Origin: AP-15 sp963738185
GTDB taxonomy: Bacteria > Pseudomonadota > Alphaproteobacteria > ATCC43930 > CGMCC-115725
Length of the DNA: 64,000 nt
NCBI GenBank assembly: GCA_963738185.1
Contig: CAVTVA010000003.1
Span: forward strand, 2,542,001-2,606,000
Reading direction: 5' to 3'
The translations under genes were made by a program, and so were the position numbers. The number at the start of each line of letters is the position of its first letter. Position 1 is the stretch's first letter. Under the pieces are notes generated by a model, which searched no databases, was not told the origin of the DNA, and saw nothing but the letters and a program-made list of their open reading frames with translations. Shown here piece after piece: positions 36,270-45,238 of the stretch.

Positions 36270-37274
36270 TCAGCGCCATCCGCCGGCGGTCAATACGCCC
36301 GCGGTCAGCACCAGCCAGAACAGCGAAAACGGCAGAAACACCTTCCAGCCGAGGCGCATCAGCTGGTCATAGCGGAACCGCGGGAAGGTGGCGCGCACCC
36401 ACAAAAAGCAGAACAGCACAAAGGCGATCTTGATGAGGAACCAGATCGGCCCGGGGATCCAGGTAAACGGCACGACCCCGAAGGGCGCCAGCCAGCCGCC
36501 GAGAAACAGGATGCTGGTCATCGCGCTCATCAGGATCATGTTGGCGTATTCGCCGAGATAAAACAGCGCAAACGCCATCGCCGAATATTCGACAAAGTAG
36601 CCGGCCACCAGCTCGGTCTCGCCCTCGACCACGTCGAACGGGGCGCGGTTGGTCTCCGCCAGCCCCGAAATGAAAAAGATCACAAACATCGGCAGCAGCG
36701 GCACACAGAACCAGATGTGCCGCTGCGCCTCGACGATCTCGCTCAAATTCAACGAGCCGACGCAGAGCAGCACGGTCACCAGCACAAAGCCGATCGCGAC
36801 TTCGTAGGAGACCATCTGCGCCGCCGAGCGCAGCGCGCCGAGAAAAGCATAGCGCGAGTTTGAGGCCCAGCCGGCGAGGATGATGCCGTAAACCCCGAGC
36901 GAGCTGATCGCGAACAGATAGAGGATGCCGACATTGATGTTGGCGATCACCATCCCTGGGTTGAACGGGATCACCGCCCAAGCAACCAGCGCCAGGGTGA
37001 AGGTGACGATCGGGGCGAGGATGAACACGAGCCGATTGGCGCCGCTCGGGACGACGGTCTCTTTGATCAACAGCTTGAGGCCGTCGGCAAAAGGTTGCAG
37101 CAGCCCGAACGGGCCGACCACGTTCGGCCCTTTGCGCAGCTGCGAGAACGCCAGCACCTTGCGCTCGGCGTAGGTCAGATAGGCAACCGCGATCAGCAAC
37201 GGCACCACGACCGCCAGCACCTCGCCGATCGTGATCAAGGTGATGCCGCCGGGGGTGCTCCAGAAGCTAGCCAT
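36270..37274 (-). CDS. nuoH: NADH-quinone oxidoreductase subunit H
   Basis: 334-residue membrane subunit forming the quinone entry channel with NuoB and NuoD. Conserved segments are AYLTYAERKVLAFSQLRKGP, NVVGPFGLLQPFADGLKLLI, GWASNSRYAFLGALRSAAQM, AETNRAPFDVVEGETELVAG and FLWVRATFPRFRYDQLMRLG, containing the glutamates of the E-channel. It overlaps the end of nuoG by eight bases. Confidence 0.97.
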   Translation of the reverse strand: MASFWSTPGGITLITIGEVLAVVVPLLIAVAYLTYAERKVLAFSQLRKGPNVVGPFGLLQPFADGLKLLIKETVVPSGANRLVFILAPIVTFTLALVAWAVIPFNPGMVIANINVGILYLFAISSLGVYGIILAGWASNSRYAFLGALRSAAQMVSYEVAIGFVLVTVLLCVGSLNLSEIVEAQRHIWFCVPLLPMFVIFFISGLAETNRAPFDVVEGETELVAGYFVEYSAMAFALFYLGEYANMILMSAMTSILFLGGWLAPFGVVPFTWIPGPIWFLIKIAFVLFCFLWVRATFPRFRYDQLMRLGWKVFLPFSLFWLVLTAGVLTAGGWR

Positions 37275-39339
37275 CGGTGCCGGTCCGCGGCATCAGCTCG
37301 CCGTGACGCGCGAGAAAAACCTCGCTGCACTCGGCCATCGTCAGGCTGGCCCGGCTGATCGGGTCGGTGCGATAGAAATCGGCAATCGGGTAGGCGAAGG
37401 GCGCCGGATCGACCGGGCCCGCTTCACCGAACTCACCCCACGCCGCAGCGGTCACCTTGTCGGCTTCGGCGAGCACCGGGTAGGCGGCGCGCATTCGACG
37501 GCGCAGCTCGCTCAGGGTGTCGTAGCCGAGCGGCCGGCCAACCGCGGCAGAGAGGGCGCGCACGATCTTCCAATCCTCGCGCGCCTCGCTCGGCGGGAAA
37601 ATGGCACGATGGCCAAGCTGCACCCGCCCCTCGGTGTTGACGTAGGCGCCGTCCTTCTCGGTATAGGCCGCACCCGGCAGGATCACGTCGGCGCGCGCCG
37701 CGCCGCGGTCGCCGTGGTGCCCCTGATAGACGACAAAAGCAGCGCCCAGATCGGTGATGTCGATCTCATCGGCGCCGAGCAGGTAGAGCACCTCGATGGC
37801 GCCCGACCGGCAGCCTTCAATGATGCCGGCCACATCGCGCCCGCCCGGCCCCGGCACAAAGCCGAGATCAAGCCCGCCGACCCGCGCCGCCGCAGTGTGC
37901 AGCACGTTGAACCCATTCCAGCCGTCGCGCACCAGCCCGCAACCCTCGGCGATGTCGCGCGCCGCGTGCAGCACCTGCGCGCCATCAGGCCGCGCCAGTG
38001 CGCCCTGCCCCAGCACCAGCATCGGGTTTTTGGCGGCGCGCAGCCGCTCGGCCCAGGGATGCTCTCCAGCAGCGACCGCGCGCAAGGTGGCGCCGCCATC
38101 GCCGAGCATTTCGAACGGAAACGACAGATCGAGCGCCGGCCCGATCGCCGCGATCGCAAACCCGCCCCGCAGATGGCGCTTGCGCAGCCGCGCATTGATG
38201 AGCGGCGCTTCCCAGCGCGGGTTGGTGCCGATCAGCAGACAGACATCGGCCTGCTCGATGCCGGCGATTGTCGTGTTGAACAGATAGCCGGCGCGGCATT
38301 TCGGATCGAGCCTCGCCCCGTCCTGGCGGCAGTCGAGGCTCGTCGCGCCGAGCCCGGTCAGCAGCTCTCGCAGCGCGAACATCGCTTCGAGGTCGCATAG
38401 ATCGCCGGCGATCGCGGCGACGCGCTCGCCCGGAACCGCCTTCAGCCGAGCCGCGACAAGCTCCAGCGCCTCGCGCCAATCAATCTCGGCCTGCGCACCG
38501 CGGCGACCGGCATAGGGGCGGTCGAGCCGGCGCCGGCGCAGCCCGTCGATCGCGTAGCGCGTCTTGTCCGAGATCCACTCCTCGTTGATGGCTTCGTTGA
38601 CCCGCGGCAGCACGCGCAAGACCTGTGCGTTGCGGGCATCGACCCGGATATTGCTGCCGACCGCATCGAGCACATCGACCGATTCCGTCTTGCTCAATTC
38701 CCACGGCCTGGCCATGAACGCGTAAGGCTTCGAGGTCAAGGCGCCGACCGGGCACAGATCGATGATGTTGGCTGACAACTCCGAGCCGAGCGCGCGCTCG
38801 ACGTAGGTGGTGATCTCCATATCCTCGCCGCGCGAGGTGGCGCCCAGCTCCTCGACCCCAGCGATCTCGGTCAGAAAGCGGATGCAGCGCGTGCAATGGA
38901 TGCAGCGGGTCATGTGGGTTTCGACCAGCGGGCCGAAATCCTTGTCGCGCACGGCGCGCTTGTTCTCCTCGAACCGGCCGCGGTCGAAGCCATAGGCCAT
39001 CGCCTGATCCTGTAGATCGCACTCGCCACCCTGGTCGCAGATCGGACAGTCGAGCGGGTGGTTGATCAGCAGGAACTCCATCACCCCCTTTTGCGCCTTC
39101 AGGGCCTTTGGCGACTTGGTGTGGACCACCATGCCGTCGCCGACCGGCATCGCGCAAGACGCGATCGGCTTTGGCGATTTCTCGACCTCGACCAGGCACA
39201 TGCGGCAGTTTCCGGCGATCGCCAGCCGCTCGTGAAAGCAGAAATGGGCGACCTCGATCCCGGCCAGCTCGCAGGCCTGCAAGATCGTCGTGCCGGCCGG
39301 CACCTCGATTTCACCGCCGTCGATCGTCAGCTTCGGCAT
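37267..39339 (-). CDS. nuoG: NADH-quinone oxidoreductase subunit G
   Basis: 690-residue peripheral-arm subunit with the N1b, N4 and N5 clusters. The N-terminal 2Fe-2S domain reads LQACELAGIEVAHFCFHERL and AGNCRMCLVEVEKSPKP; the 4Fe-4S motifs are CPICDQGGECDLQDQAM and THMTRCIHCTRCIRFLTEIA. A molybdopterin-oxidoreductase-like domain follows without cofactor residues, as is normal. The reading is uninterrupted. A MITE-like repeat separates it from nuoF. Confidence 0.96.
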   Translation of the reverse strand: MPKLTIDGGEIEVPAGTTILQACELAGIEVAHFCFHERLAIAGNCRMCLVEVEKSPKPIASCAMPVGDGMVVHTKSPKALKAQKGVMEFLLINHPLDCPICDQGGECDLQDQAMAYGFDRGRFEENKRAVRDKDFGPLVETHMTRCIHCTRCIRFLTEIAGVEELGATSRGEDMEITTYVERALGSELSANIIDLCPVGALTSKPYAFMARPWELSKTESVDVLDAVGSNIRVDARNAQVLRVLPRVNEAINEEWISDKTRYAIDGLRRRRLDRPYAGRRGAQAEIDWREALELVAARLKAVPGERVAAIAGDLCDLEAMFALRELLTGLGATSLDCRQDGARLDPKCRAGYLFNTTIAGIEQADVCLLIGTNPRWEAPLINARLRKRHLRGGFAIAAIGPALDLSFPFEMLGDGGATLRAVAAGEHPWAERLRAAKNPMLVLGQGALARPDGAQVLHAARDIAEGCGLVRDGWNGFNVLHTAAARVGGLDLGFVPGPGGRDVAGIIEGCRSGAIEVLYLLGADEIDITDLGAAFVVYQGHHGDRGAARADVILPGAAYTEKDGAYVNTEGRVQLGHRAIFPPSEAREDWKIVRALSAAVGRPLGYDTLSELRRRMRAAYPVLAEADKVTAAAWGEFGEAGPVDPAPFAYPIADFYRTDPISRASLTMAECSEVFLARHGELMPRTGTDG

Positions 39340-39365
39340 CGTGCCTAGATCCTCAGCTTGGGCTG

Positions 39366-39450
39366 GTCATTGCGAGGAGCCGAGCGACGAAGCAATCTCC
39401 GTCGGGTGAGGATCGGCGGCACGAGATTGTTTCGCTGCGCTCGCAATGAC
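39366..39450. repeat. MITE-like repeat with perfect 11-bp terminal inverted repeats, within the nuo operon
   Basis: An 85-base element bounded by GTCATTGCGAG (39366) and CTCGCAATGAC (to 39450), exact inverse complements. Further mirrored words inside are AGCAATCTC and GAGATTGTTT. This matches a dispersed GTCATTGCGAGGAGC-type repeat family common in proteobacterial genomes. It is inserted between nuoF and nuoG. Confidence 0.8.
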
Positions 39451-39463
39451 GGCTCACAACGCG

Positions 39464-40754
39464 TCACTCTGCCGCCCGCGGCAGCGCGGCCGCTCGATAT
39501 TGCTCGATGCGGCGTTCCATTTCCGGGCGGAAGTGGCGGATCAGCCCCTGCACCGGCCAGGCGGCGCCATCCGCCAGCGCGCAGATCGTATGGCCCTCGA
39601 TCTCATAGGATACATCGAGCAGCATGTCGATCTCGGCCACCGAGGCGTTGCCTTCGACCATCCGCTCCATGACCCGCCATACCCACCCGAGCCCCTCGCG
39701 GCACGGCGTGCACTGGCCGCAGCTCTCGTGCTTGTAGAATTTCGACAAACGGGCGATCGCCTTGACGATATCGGTCGATTTGTCCATGACGATGACCGCG
39801 GCAGTGCCGAGCCCGCTCTTGACCGCAGCCAAACTGTCGAAATCCATCAGCACGGTCTCGCAGACGGATTTCGGGATGACCGGCACCGAGGAGCCGCCCG
39901 GGATCACCGCCAACAGATTGTCCCAGCCGCCGCGCACCCCACCGCCATGCCGCTCGATCAGCTCCTTGAGCGGGATGCTCATCGCCTCCTCGACGTTGCA
40001 CGGCGTGTTCACGTGACCTGACAGGCAATAGATCTTGGTGCCGGTGTTCTTCGGGCGGCCGATCCCGGCAAACCAGGCCGCACCCCGGCGCAGGATCGTC
40101 GGCACGACGGCGATCGTCTCGACATTGTTGACCGTGCTCGGGCAGCCATAGAGCCCGACCGCCGCCGGAAACGGCGGCTTCAGCCGCGGCTGGCCCTTGC
40201 GCCCCTCAAGGCTTTCGAGCAGCCCGGTCTCCTCGCCGCAGATATAGGCGCCGGCGCCGCGATGCAGGTAAAGCTCGAACGGATAGCCCGAGCCGCAGGC
40301 ATTCTTGCCGATCAGCCCCGCGCCATAGGCCTCGTCGATCGCCGCCTGCAGCCGCTGCGCCTCGTTGTAGAACTCGCCGCGGATATAGATGTAGCAATGG
40401 TGCACGCCCATCCCGACCGAAGCCAACAGCGCGCCCTCGATCAGCTTGTGCGGGTCATTGCGCAGGATGTCGCGGTCTTTGCAGGTGCCGGGCTCGCTCT
40501 CGTCGGCGTTGACCACGAGATAGGTCGGCCGCTCGCTCTGCTTTGGCATAAACGACCATTTGAGCCCGGTCGGAAAACCGGCGCCGCCACGCCCGCGCAG
40601 CCCCGATTCCTTGGCCTCGTTGACGATCCAGTCGCGGCCCTTGAGGATCAGCTCGCGGGTGCCGTCCCAATCGCCGCGCGCGCCGCGCGCCGTCGAGCCG
40701 CCAGTCTCCCTGGCCGTAGAGATTGGTGAAGATGCGGTCCTTGTCGGCAAGCAT
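39464..40754 (-). CDS. nuoF: NADH-quinone oxidoreductase subunit F (one frameshift near the N-terminus)
   Basis: NADH- and FMN-binding subunit of about 430 residues. The start MLADKDRIFTNLYGQGDWRL lies in one frame; from ARGDWDGTRELILKGRDW onward the gene continues in another. The break falls in the alternating GC tract at 40680-40692 and one extra base explains it. Motifs are GLRGRGGAGFPTGLKWSFMP (FMN/NADH), VVNADESEPGTCKDRDIL and the N3 cluster motif ESCGQCTPCREG with a further cysteine in IEGHTICALADGAAW. The start directly abuts the nuoE stop. Confidence 0.94.
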
Positions 40755-41405
40755 TTACGTCCTCTCGGAACCCGCCTCGCGATCGCCCGCCGGCGTCGCC
40801 CCGGCCGGCTCTTTCAATGTGGTGCGGCCGCCGACCGGCTCGGAGCCGTGCCGGCCGATCACCGAGCCTGGCGGCGGCGGGGTGCCGGCGCGCAACGCGT
40901 CGAGCAGCGCCTCGGTCGCAGGCCCGTCGAGGTCCTCGTAGAAATCGTCATTGACCTGCAGGATCGGGGCGTTGACGCAAGCGCCGAGGCACTCGACCTC
41001 GACCAAGGTGAAGAGCCTGTCCTCGGTGGTGCCGCCGACCCCGATCCCGAGCTTCTTCTCGCAGGCGCCGACCACCGCATCCGAGCCCCGCAGCCAGCAT
41101 GGCGTCGTCGTGCAAGCCTGCAGCAGATAGCGCCCGACCGGCCGCAGATTGAGCATCGTATAAAAGGTGGCGACCTCATAGACCCGGATCGGCGCCATTC
41201 CCAATAGCTGGGCAACATGGTCCATCGCCGCCCGCGGCAGCCAGCCGCCCGATTGGCGCTGGGCCAGATCGAGCAATGCCAGAACTGCGCTCGCCTGACG
41301 GCCGGGTGGGTATTTGGCGATGTGGGCCTCGGCCAGGCGCCGGTTCTCGGCGGTGAATTCGAAGCTCTGCGGCCCTTCGACCGGTGCTCCGGCGGCGCTG
41401 TTCAT
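40755..41405 (-). CDS. nuoE: NADH-quinone oxidoreductase subunit E
   Basis: 216-residue thioredoxin-fold subunit holding the N1a 2Fe-2S cluster. Ligands are in QACTTTPCWLRGSD and VECLGACVNAPILQVNDDFY. AKYPPGRQASAVLALLDLAQ and RVYEVATFYTMLNLRPVGRY are family signatures. The C-terminal 40 residues are Gly/Pro/Thr-rich and variable. ATG 41405 is selected because it overlaps the nuoD stop by four bases; the longer reading adds 25 unlikely residues. Confidence 0.96.
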   Translation of the reverse strand: MNSAAGAPVEGPQSFEFTAENRRLAEAHIAKYPPGRQASAVLALLDLAQRQSGGWLPRAAMDHVAQLLGMAPIRVYEVATFYTMLNLRPVGRYLLQACTTTPCWLRGSDAVVGACEKKLGIGVGGTTEDRLFTLVEVECLGACVNAPILQVNDDFYEDLDGPATEALLDALRAGTPPPPGSVIGRHGSEPVGGRTTLKEPAGATPAGDREAGSERT

Positions 41406-42628
41406 CGGTCGATCTCGCCAAAGACGATGTCCATCGAGCCGATGATCGAAACCACGTCGGCCAGCATATGGCCGCGGCACATGAAATCGGCGGCCTGCAA
41501 AAAGGCAAAGCCCGGCGCTCTGATCTTGCAGCGGTAGGGACGATTGGTGCCGTCGGCGACGAGATAGACGCCGAACTCGCCCTTTGGCGCCTCGACCGCG
41601 GTGTAGGTCTCGCCGGCCGGCACGTGGTAGCCCTCGGTATAGAGCTTGAAGAAATGGATCAGCGCTTCCATCGAGCTCTTCATCTCGGCTCGCGGCGGCG
41701 GCGCGACCTTGCGGTCATTGACCTTGACCGGGCCTTGCGGCATCTGCGCCAGCGCCTGCTCGATGATCCGCACCGACTGGCGCATCTCCTCGATCCGCAC
41801 CAGATAGCGGTCGTAGCAATCGCCATTTTTGCCGATCGGCACGTCAAAATCCATCTTGTCATAGACATCGTAGGGCTGCGCCCGGCGCAAATCCCAGGCG
41901 ACCCCGGAGGCGCGCAGCATCGGCCCGGAAAACCCCCAATCGGCCGCCTGCGCCGCGCTCGCCACCCCAATATCGACGGTGCGCTCCTTGAAGATGCGGT
42001 TTTCGGTCAGGAGCTGTTCGATGTCGTCGATCGTCTGCGGAAAGCTGGCGCAAAACGCCAGGATGTCATCGGCGAGACCGGCCGGCAGGTCCATATGGAC
42101 GCCGCCGGGGCGGAAATAATTGGCGTGCATGCGCGCGCCCGAGGCCCGCTCGTAAAACTCCATCAGCCGCTCGCGTTCCTCGAACCCCCACAAAAACGGG
42201 GTGATCGCGCCAACATCGAGCCCAAACGCGCAGATGCATAATAAATGATTGAGAAGACGCGTGATCTCGGCGAACAGCACGCGGATGTATTGGGCGCGCG
42301 GCGGCGGCTCGATCCCCATCAGCTTTTCGACGGCGAGCGCGAAGGCGTGCTCCTGGCACATCGGCGACACATAGTCGAGCCGGTCGAAATAAGGGATCGC
42401 CTGCAGGTAGGTCTTGTATTCGATCAGCTTTTCGGTGCCGCGGTGCAACAGCCCGATATGCGGGTCGGCGCGCTCGATGGTCTCTCCGTCCATTTCGAGG
42501 ACAAGCCGCATGACCCCGTGCGCCGCCGGGTGCTGCGGCCCGAAATTCATCATGAAATTCTTGATCCGCGGCGGGCCTTCAAGCTCGCTGCCGAACTCGC
42601 TGTCTGCGGCTGGACGCTGCTCGCTCAT
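41402..42628 (-). CDS. nuoD: NADH-quinone oxidoreductase subunit D
   Basis: 408-residue 49-kDa-type subunit that lines the quinone site. Motifs include NFGPQHPAAHGVMRLVLEMD, DPHIGLLHRGTEKLIEYKTY, DYVSPMCQEHAFALAVEKLM, LNHLLCICAFGLDVGAITPF and the C-terminal CKIRAPGFAFLQAADFMCRG. The quinone-contacting His of GPQHPAAHG is present. The start overlaps the nuoC stop and the stop overlaps the nuoE start. Confidence 0.97.
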   Translation of the reverse strand: MSEQRPAADSEFGSELEGPPRIKNFMMNFGPQHPAAHGVMRLVLEMDGETIERADPHIGLLHRGTEKLIEYKTYLQAIPYFDRLDYVSPMCQEHAFALAVEKLMGIEPPPRAQYIRVLFAEITRLLNHLLCICAFGLDVGAITPFLWGFEERERLMEFYERASGARMHANYFRPGGVHMDLPAGLADDILAFCASFPQTIDDIEQLLTENRIFKERTVDIGVASAAQAADWGFSGPMLRASGVAWDLRRAQPYDVYDKMDFDVPIGKNGDCYDRYLVRIEEMRQSVRIIEQALAQMPQGPVKVNDRKVAPPPRAEMKSSMEALIHFFKLYTEGYHVPAGETYTAVEAPKGEFGVYLVADGTNRPYRCKIRAPGFAFLQAADFMCRGHMLADVVSIIGSMDIVFGEIDR

Positions 42629-43264
42629 CGCCCGCCTTCGGCCGGCGCGTCCGGCTCGCCGGCTTTCTCGTCGCCCGGCAGGATTTTATCCATGCCCTCC
42701 CATGGCGATAGGAAATCGAAGCTGCGGAACTCCTGCTGCAGGCGGACGGGCTCGTAGACCACCCGCTTCTGCTCTTCGTCGTAGCGCAGCTCGACATAGC
42801 CGGTCAGCGGAAAATCCTTGCGCATCGGGTGCCCCTCGAACCCGTAATCGGTCAGGATCCGGCGCAGATCCGGGTTGTCGGCGAAGTAGATCCCGATAGA
42901 GATCCCAGGCCTCGCGTTCCCACCACCCGGCGCTGCTGAAAAGACTGGTCGCAGAGGGCACCGGCTCGTTCTCGTCGGTCTCGACCTTGAGGCGGATGCG
43001 CTGGTTGAGGCTCATGCTCAACAAATTGTAGACGACGTCAAAGCGCCGCGCACGATCTGGATAATCAACGCCACAAATGTCGCAGAGGATGGTGAACCGG
43101 CATTTCGGGTCGTCCCGCAAAAAGCGCAGCACCTCGGTCAGCGCTGCGCGCTCGATCTGGACGCAGAGCTCGCCGTGACGGATGTCGCACGCGCCGGCCG
43201 CCTCCGGAAAGGCGGCGCCGAGATGCTCGGCGAGTGCCTTCAATTGTTGCTCCATTGGCGGCAT
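42625..43264 (-). CDS. nuoC: NADH-quinone oxidoreductase subunit C (one frameshift)
   Basis: 30-kDa-type subunit of about 212 residues that sits beside NuoD. The 5' frame starts MPPMEQQLKALAEHLGAAFP and includes CRFTILCDICGVDYPDRARR, FDVVYNLLSMSLNQRIRLKV and SSAGWWEREAWDLY. The signature then continues one frame over as GIYFADNPDLRRILTDYGFE, RKDFPLTGYVELRYDEEQKR. One extra C at about 42897 accounts for the break. The ATG overlaps the nuoB stop by one base. Confidence 0.94.
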
Positions 43265-43821
43265 CAGCGGGTGAAATTGCGGGTGCGCCGGATCTTCTTC
43301 TGCAGCAGCAGGACGCCGTAGAGCAGCGCCTCCGCGGTTGGCGGGCAACCCGGCACATAGACATCGACCGGGACGATCCGGTCGCAGCCGCGCACCACCG
43401 AATAGGAATAATGGTAATAGCCGCCGCCATTGGCGCACGAGCCCATCGAGATCACCCAGCGCGGCTCGGCCATTTGGTCGTAAACCTTGCGCAGCGCCGG
43501 CGCCATCTTGTTGCACAGGGTGCCGGCGACGATCATCACATCCGACTGACGCGGGCTGGCGCGAAACACCACGCCAAAACGGTCGAGATCATAGCGGCTG
43601 GCGCCGGTGTGCATCATCTCGACCGCGCAGCAGGCGAGGCCAAAGGTCATCGGCCACAGCGATCCGCTGCGCGCCCAATTGACCAAACCGTCGAGGCGAG
43701 CGGTGATAAACCCCTTGTCCTGCATTTCCCCGGTCGCGGCCCGCAGCAGCAGCCCCTGCTCCTCCCCGGCGGGGACCGCGCCGCGCGGAACCGTATGCCC
43801 CGGTGCGTCGCTCACTCCCAT
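43264..43821 (-). CDS. nuoB: NADH-quinone oxidoreductase subunit B
   Basis: 185-residue subunit with cluster N2, the last electron carrier before quinone. The tandem cysteines are in WPMTFGLACCAVEMMHTGAS; the other ligands are in ISMGSCANGGGYYHYSYSVV and VDVYVPGCPPTAEALLYGVL. RASPRQSDVMIVAGTLCNKM is conserved. ATG 43821 is chosen from family length; its N-terminus overlaps nuoA by ten bases. Confidence 0.97.
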   Translation of the reverse strand: MGVSDAPGHTVPRGAVPAGEEQGLLLRAATGEMQDKGFITARLDGLVNWARSGSLWPMTFGLACCAVEMMHTGASRYDLDRFGVVFRASPRQSDVMIVAGTLCNKMAPALRKVYDQMAEPRWVISMGSCANGGGYYHYSYSVVRGCDRIVPVDVYVPGCPPTAEALLYGVLLLQKKIRRTRNFTR

Positions 43822-44177
43822 TCCAATGCCCCTTTGCGCCATTCGTAGATGAACCCGACCGTCAGCACCCCGAGGAACACAATCATCGCCCAAAACCCAA
43901 GCAGCCCAACGTCGCCAAGCGAAACCGCCCACGGAAACAGAAAGGCCACTTCAAGGTCGAAAATGATGAACAGAATGGCGACCAAATAGTAGCGCACGTC
44001 GAAGCGGATCCGGGCATCCTCGAACGGCTCGAAGCCGCATTCATAGGGCGATAGCTTTTCGCTGTCAGGCCGCTGCCGGGCGAGCACCAGCGAGCCCGCC
44101 ACCATCGCCACCGCAACCGCGCCGGCAATGACGAGGAAAACGAGGATTGGGAAATATTCGCGCAACAGGCTTTCCAT
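43812..44177 (-). CDS. nuoA: NADH-quinone oxidoreductase subunit A
   Basis: 121-residue membrane subunit, first gene of the operon. It starts MESLLREYFPILVFLVIAGA, then SPYECGFEPFEDARIRFDVR (the conserved cysteine loop at the quinone site), YYLVAILFIIFDLEVAFLFP and GFIYEWRKGALEW. The promoter region must lie in the 140 bases between it and tRNA-Asp, unless transcription enters from further upstream. Confidence 0.96.
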   Translation of the reverse strand: MESLLREYFPILVFLVIAGAVAVAMVAGSLVLARQRPDSEKLSPYECGFEPFEDARIRFDVRYYLVAILFIIFDLEVAFLFPWAVSLGDVGLLGFWAMIVFLGVLTVGFIYEWRKGALEWE

Positions 44178-44318
44178 CGACAGCTCCGGTGGGTCTTGTC
44201 GGCCTCGCCAGCTCGAGCGGAATGGCGCGATCGGCCACCGCACTCCCTTGATATAGGTTGGATTCTACCAACAGAAAACTGCGGCGGGCCAACCGCGGCG
44301 CCAACGATCTGCGGCCGA

Positions 44319-44395
<77 letters not shown>

Positions 44396-44597
44396 TCGGC
44401 CCTCGACCCGGGGCGGTGATCCCGCACCGTTGTTGGGGCGCCACCCTTATCCCTCCCCCTCCGAGGTGTCAAGGGCACCGGCACGGGCCACCCCTCTTCG
44501 GGATGGCTCACCCGCGCCGGAGCAACTCGCCGGGAGGCTCATCCTACTCACCGCCGGCGCCGCGCTCCCGTCAACGCGATTGACGGGGCACGGCGGT

Positions 44598-44673
44598 TGG
44601 TGGGCGATGAGGGATTCGAACCCCCGACCCCCTCGGTGTAAACGAGGTGCTCTGCCGGCTGAGCTAATCGCCC
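44598..44673 (-). tRNA. tRNA-Val (TAC)
   Basis: A 76-base cloverleaf. Acceptor GGGCGAT pairs with ATCGCCC, anticodon stem CCTCG/CGAGG encloses TTTACAC with anticodon TAC, and the T-arm is GGGGG-TTCGAAT-CCCTC. CCA is encoded. It lies between hup and tRNA-Asp, an arrangement common upstream of nuo in this group. Confidence 0.96.
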
Positions 44674-44780
44674 GCTCCGACGCCGCCCGCCTTCTCCCTG
44701 GCCGCTGCGCCGACTGCGGCTGGCGGGCCTCGGCTGCGGTCGGAGCAGCCCAGGCGCGCACTCGGCAGCCGCCCCGGCGG

Positions 44781-45053
44781 TTAGTTCAGCGAGTCGCGCA
44801 ACCCCTTGCCAGCCTTGAACTTGGGCTGTTTTGAGGCTGCGATTTTGATCTTCTCGCCGGTTCGCGGGTTGCGCCCCTCGGATGCCGCCCGCGCGGCCAC
44901 CGAAAATGTGCCAAAGCCGACGAGCCGCACCTCCTCGCCGCTCTTCAGCGCTTCGGCGATCGCGTCAAAGACTGCGTCGACCGCCCGGCTCGCCTCTGAC
45001 TTTCGCAATTCCGATTTGCTGACCACGGCGTCGACGAGTTCGTTTCTGTTCAC
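44781..45053 (-). CDS. hup: DNA-binding protein HU
   Basis: 90-residue nucleoid protein starting MNRNELVDAVVSKSELRKSE. It has the HU core VRLVGFGTFSVAARAASEGR and the DNA-minor-groove arm GRNPRTGEKIKIAASKQPKF ending GLRDSLN. It lies downstream of lon on the same strand after a gap of 185 bases, the usual lon-hup order. Confidence 0.96.
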   Translation of the reverse strand: MNRNELVDAVVSKSELRKSEASRAVDAVFDAIAEALKSGEEVRLVGFGTFSVAARAASEGRNPRTGEKIKIAASKQPKFKAGKGLRDSLN

Positions 45054-45238
45054 GGGCTGCCCCCCTGCGCGAGTGTGCGAGATCGTTCAGTGGATCTGTT
45101 CGCCGAGGAGTTTAGAGCGCGGGCGATTTTCGGTCAATCGCCCGTGCAGACGCGAGTCGAAGCCTTTGTAAGGCATTACAATGTGTTCTCGACGCGGCAC
45201 TGGGTCTGATCCAAGTGAATGGCAATGCCGCGGCCCAA

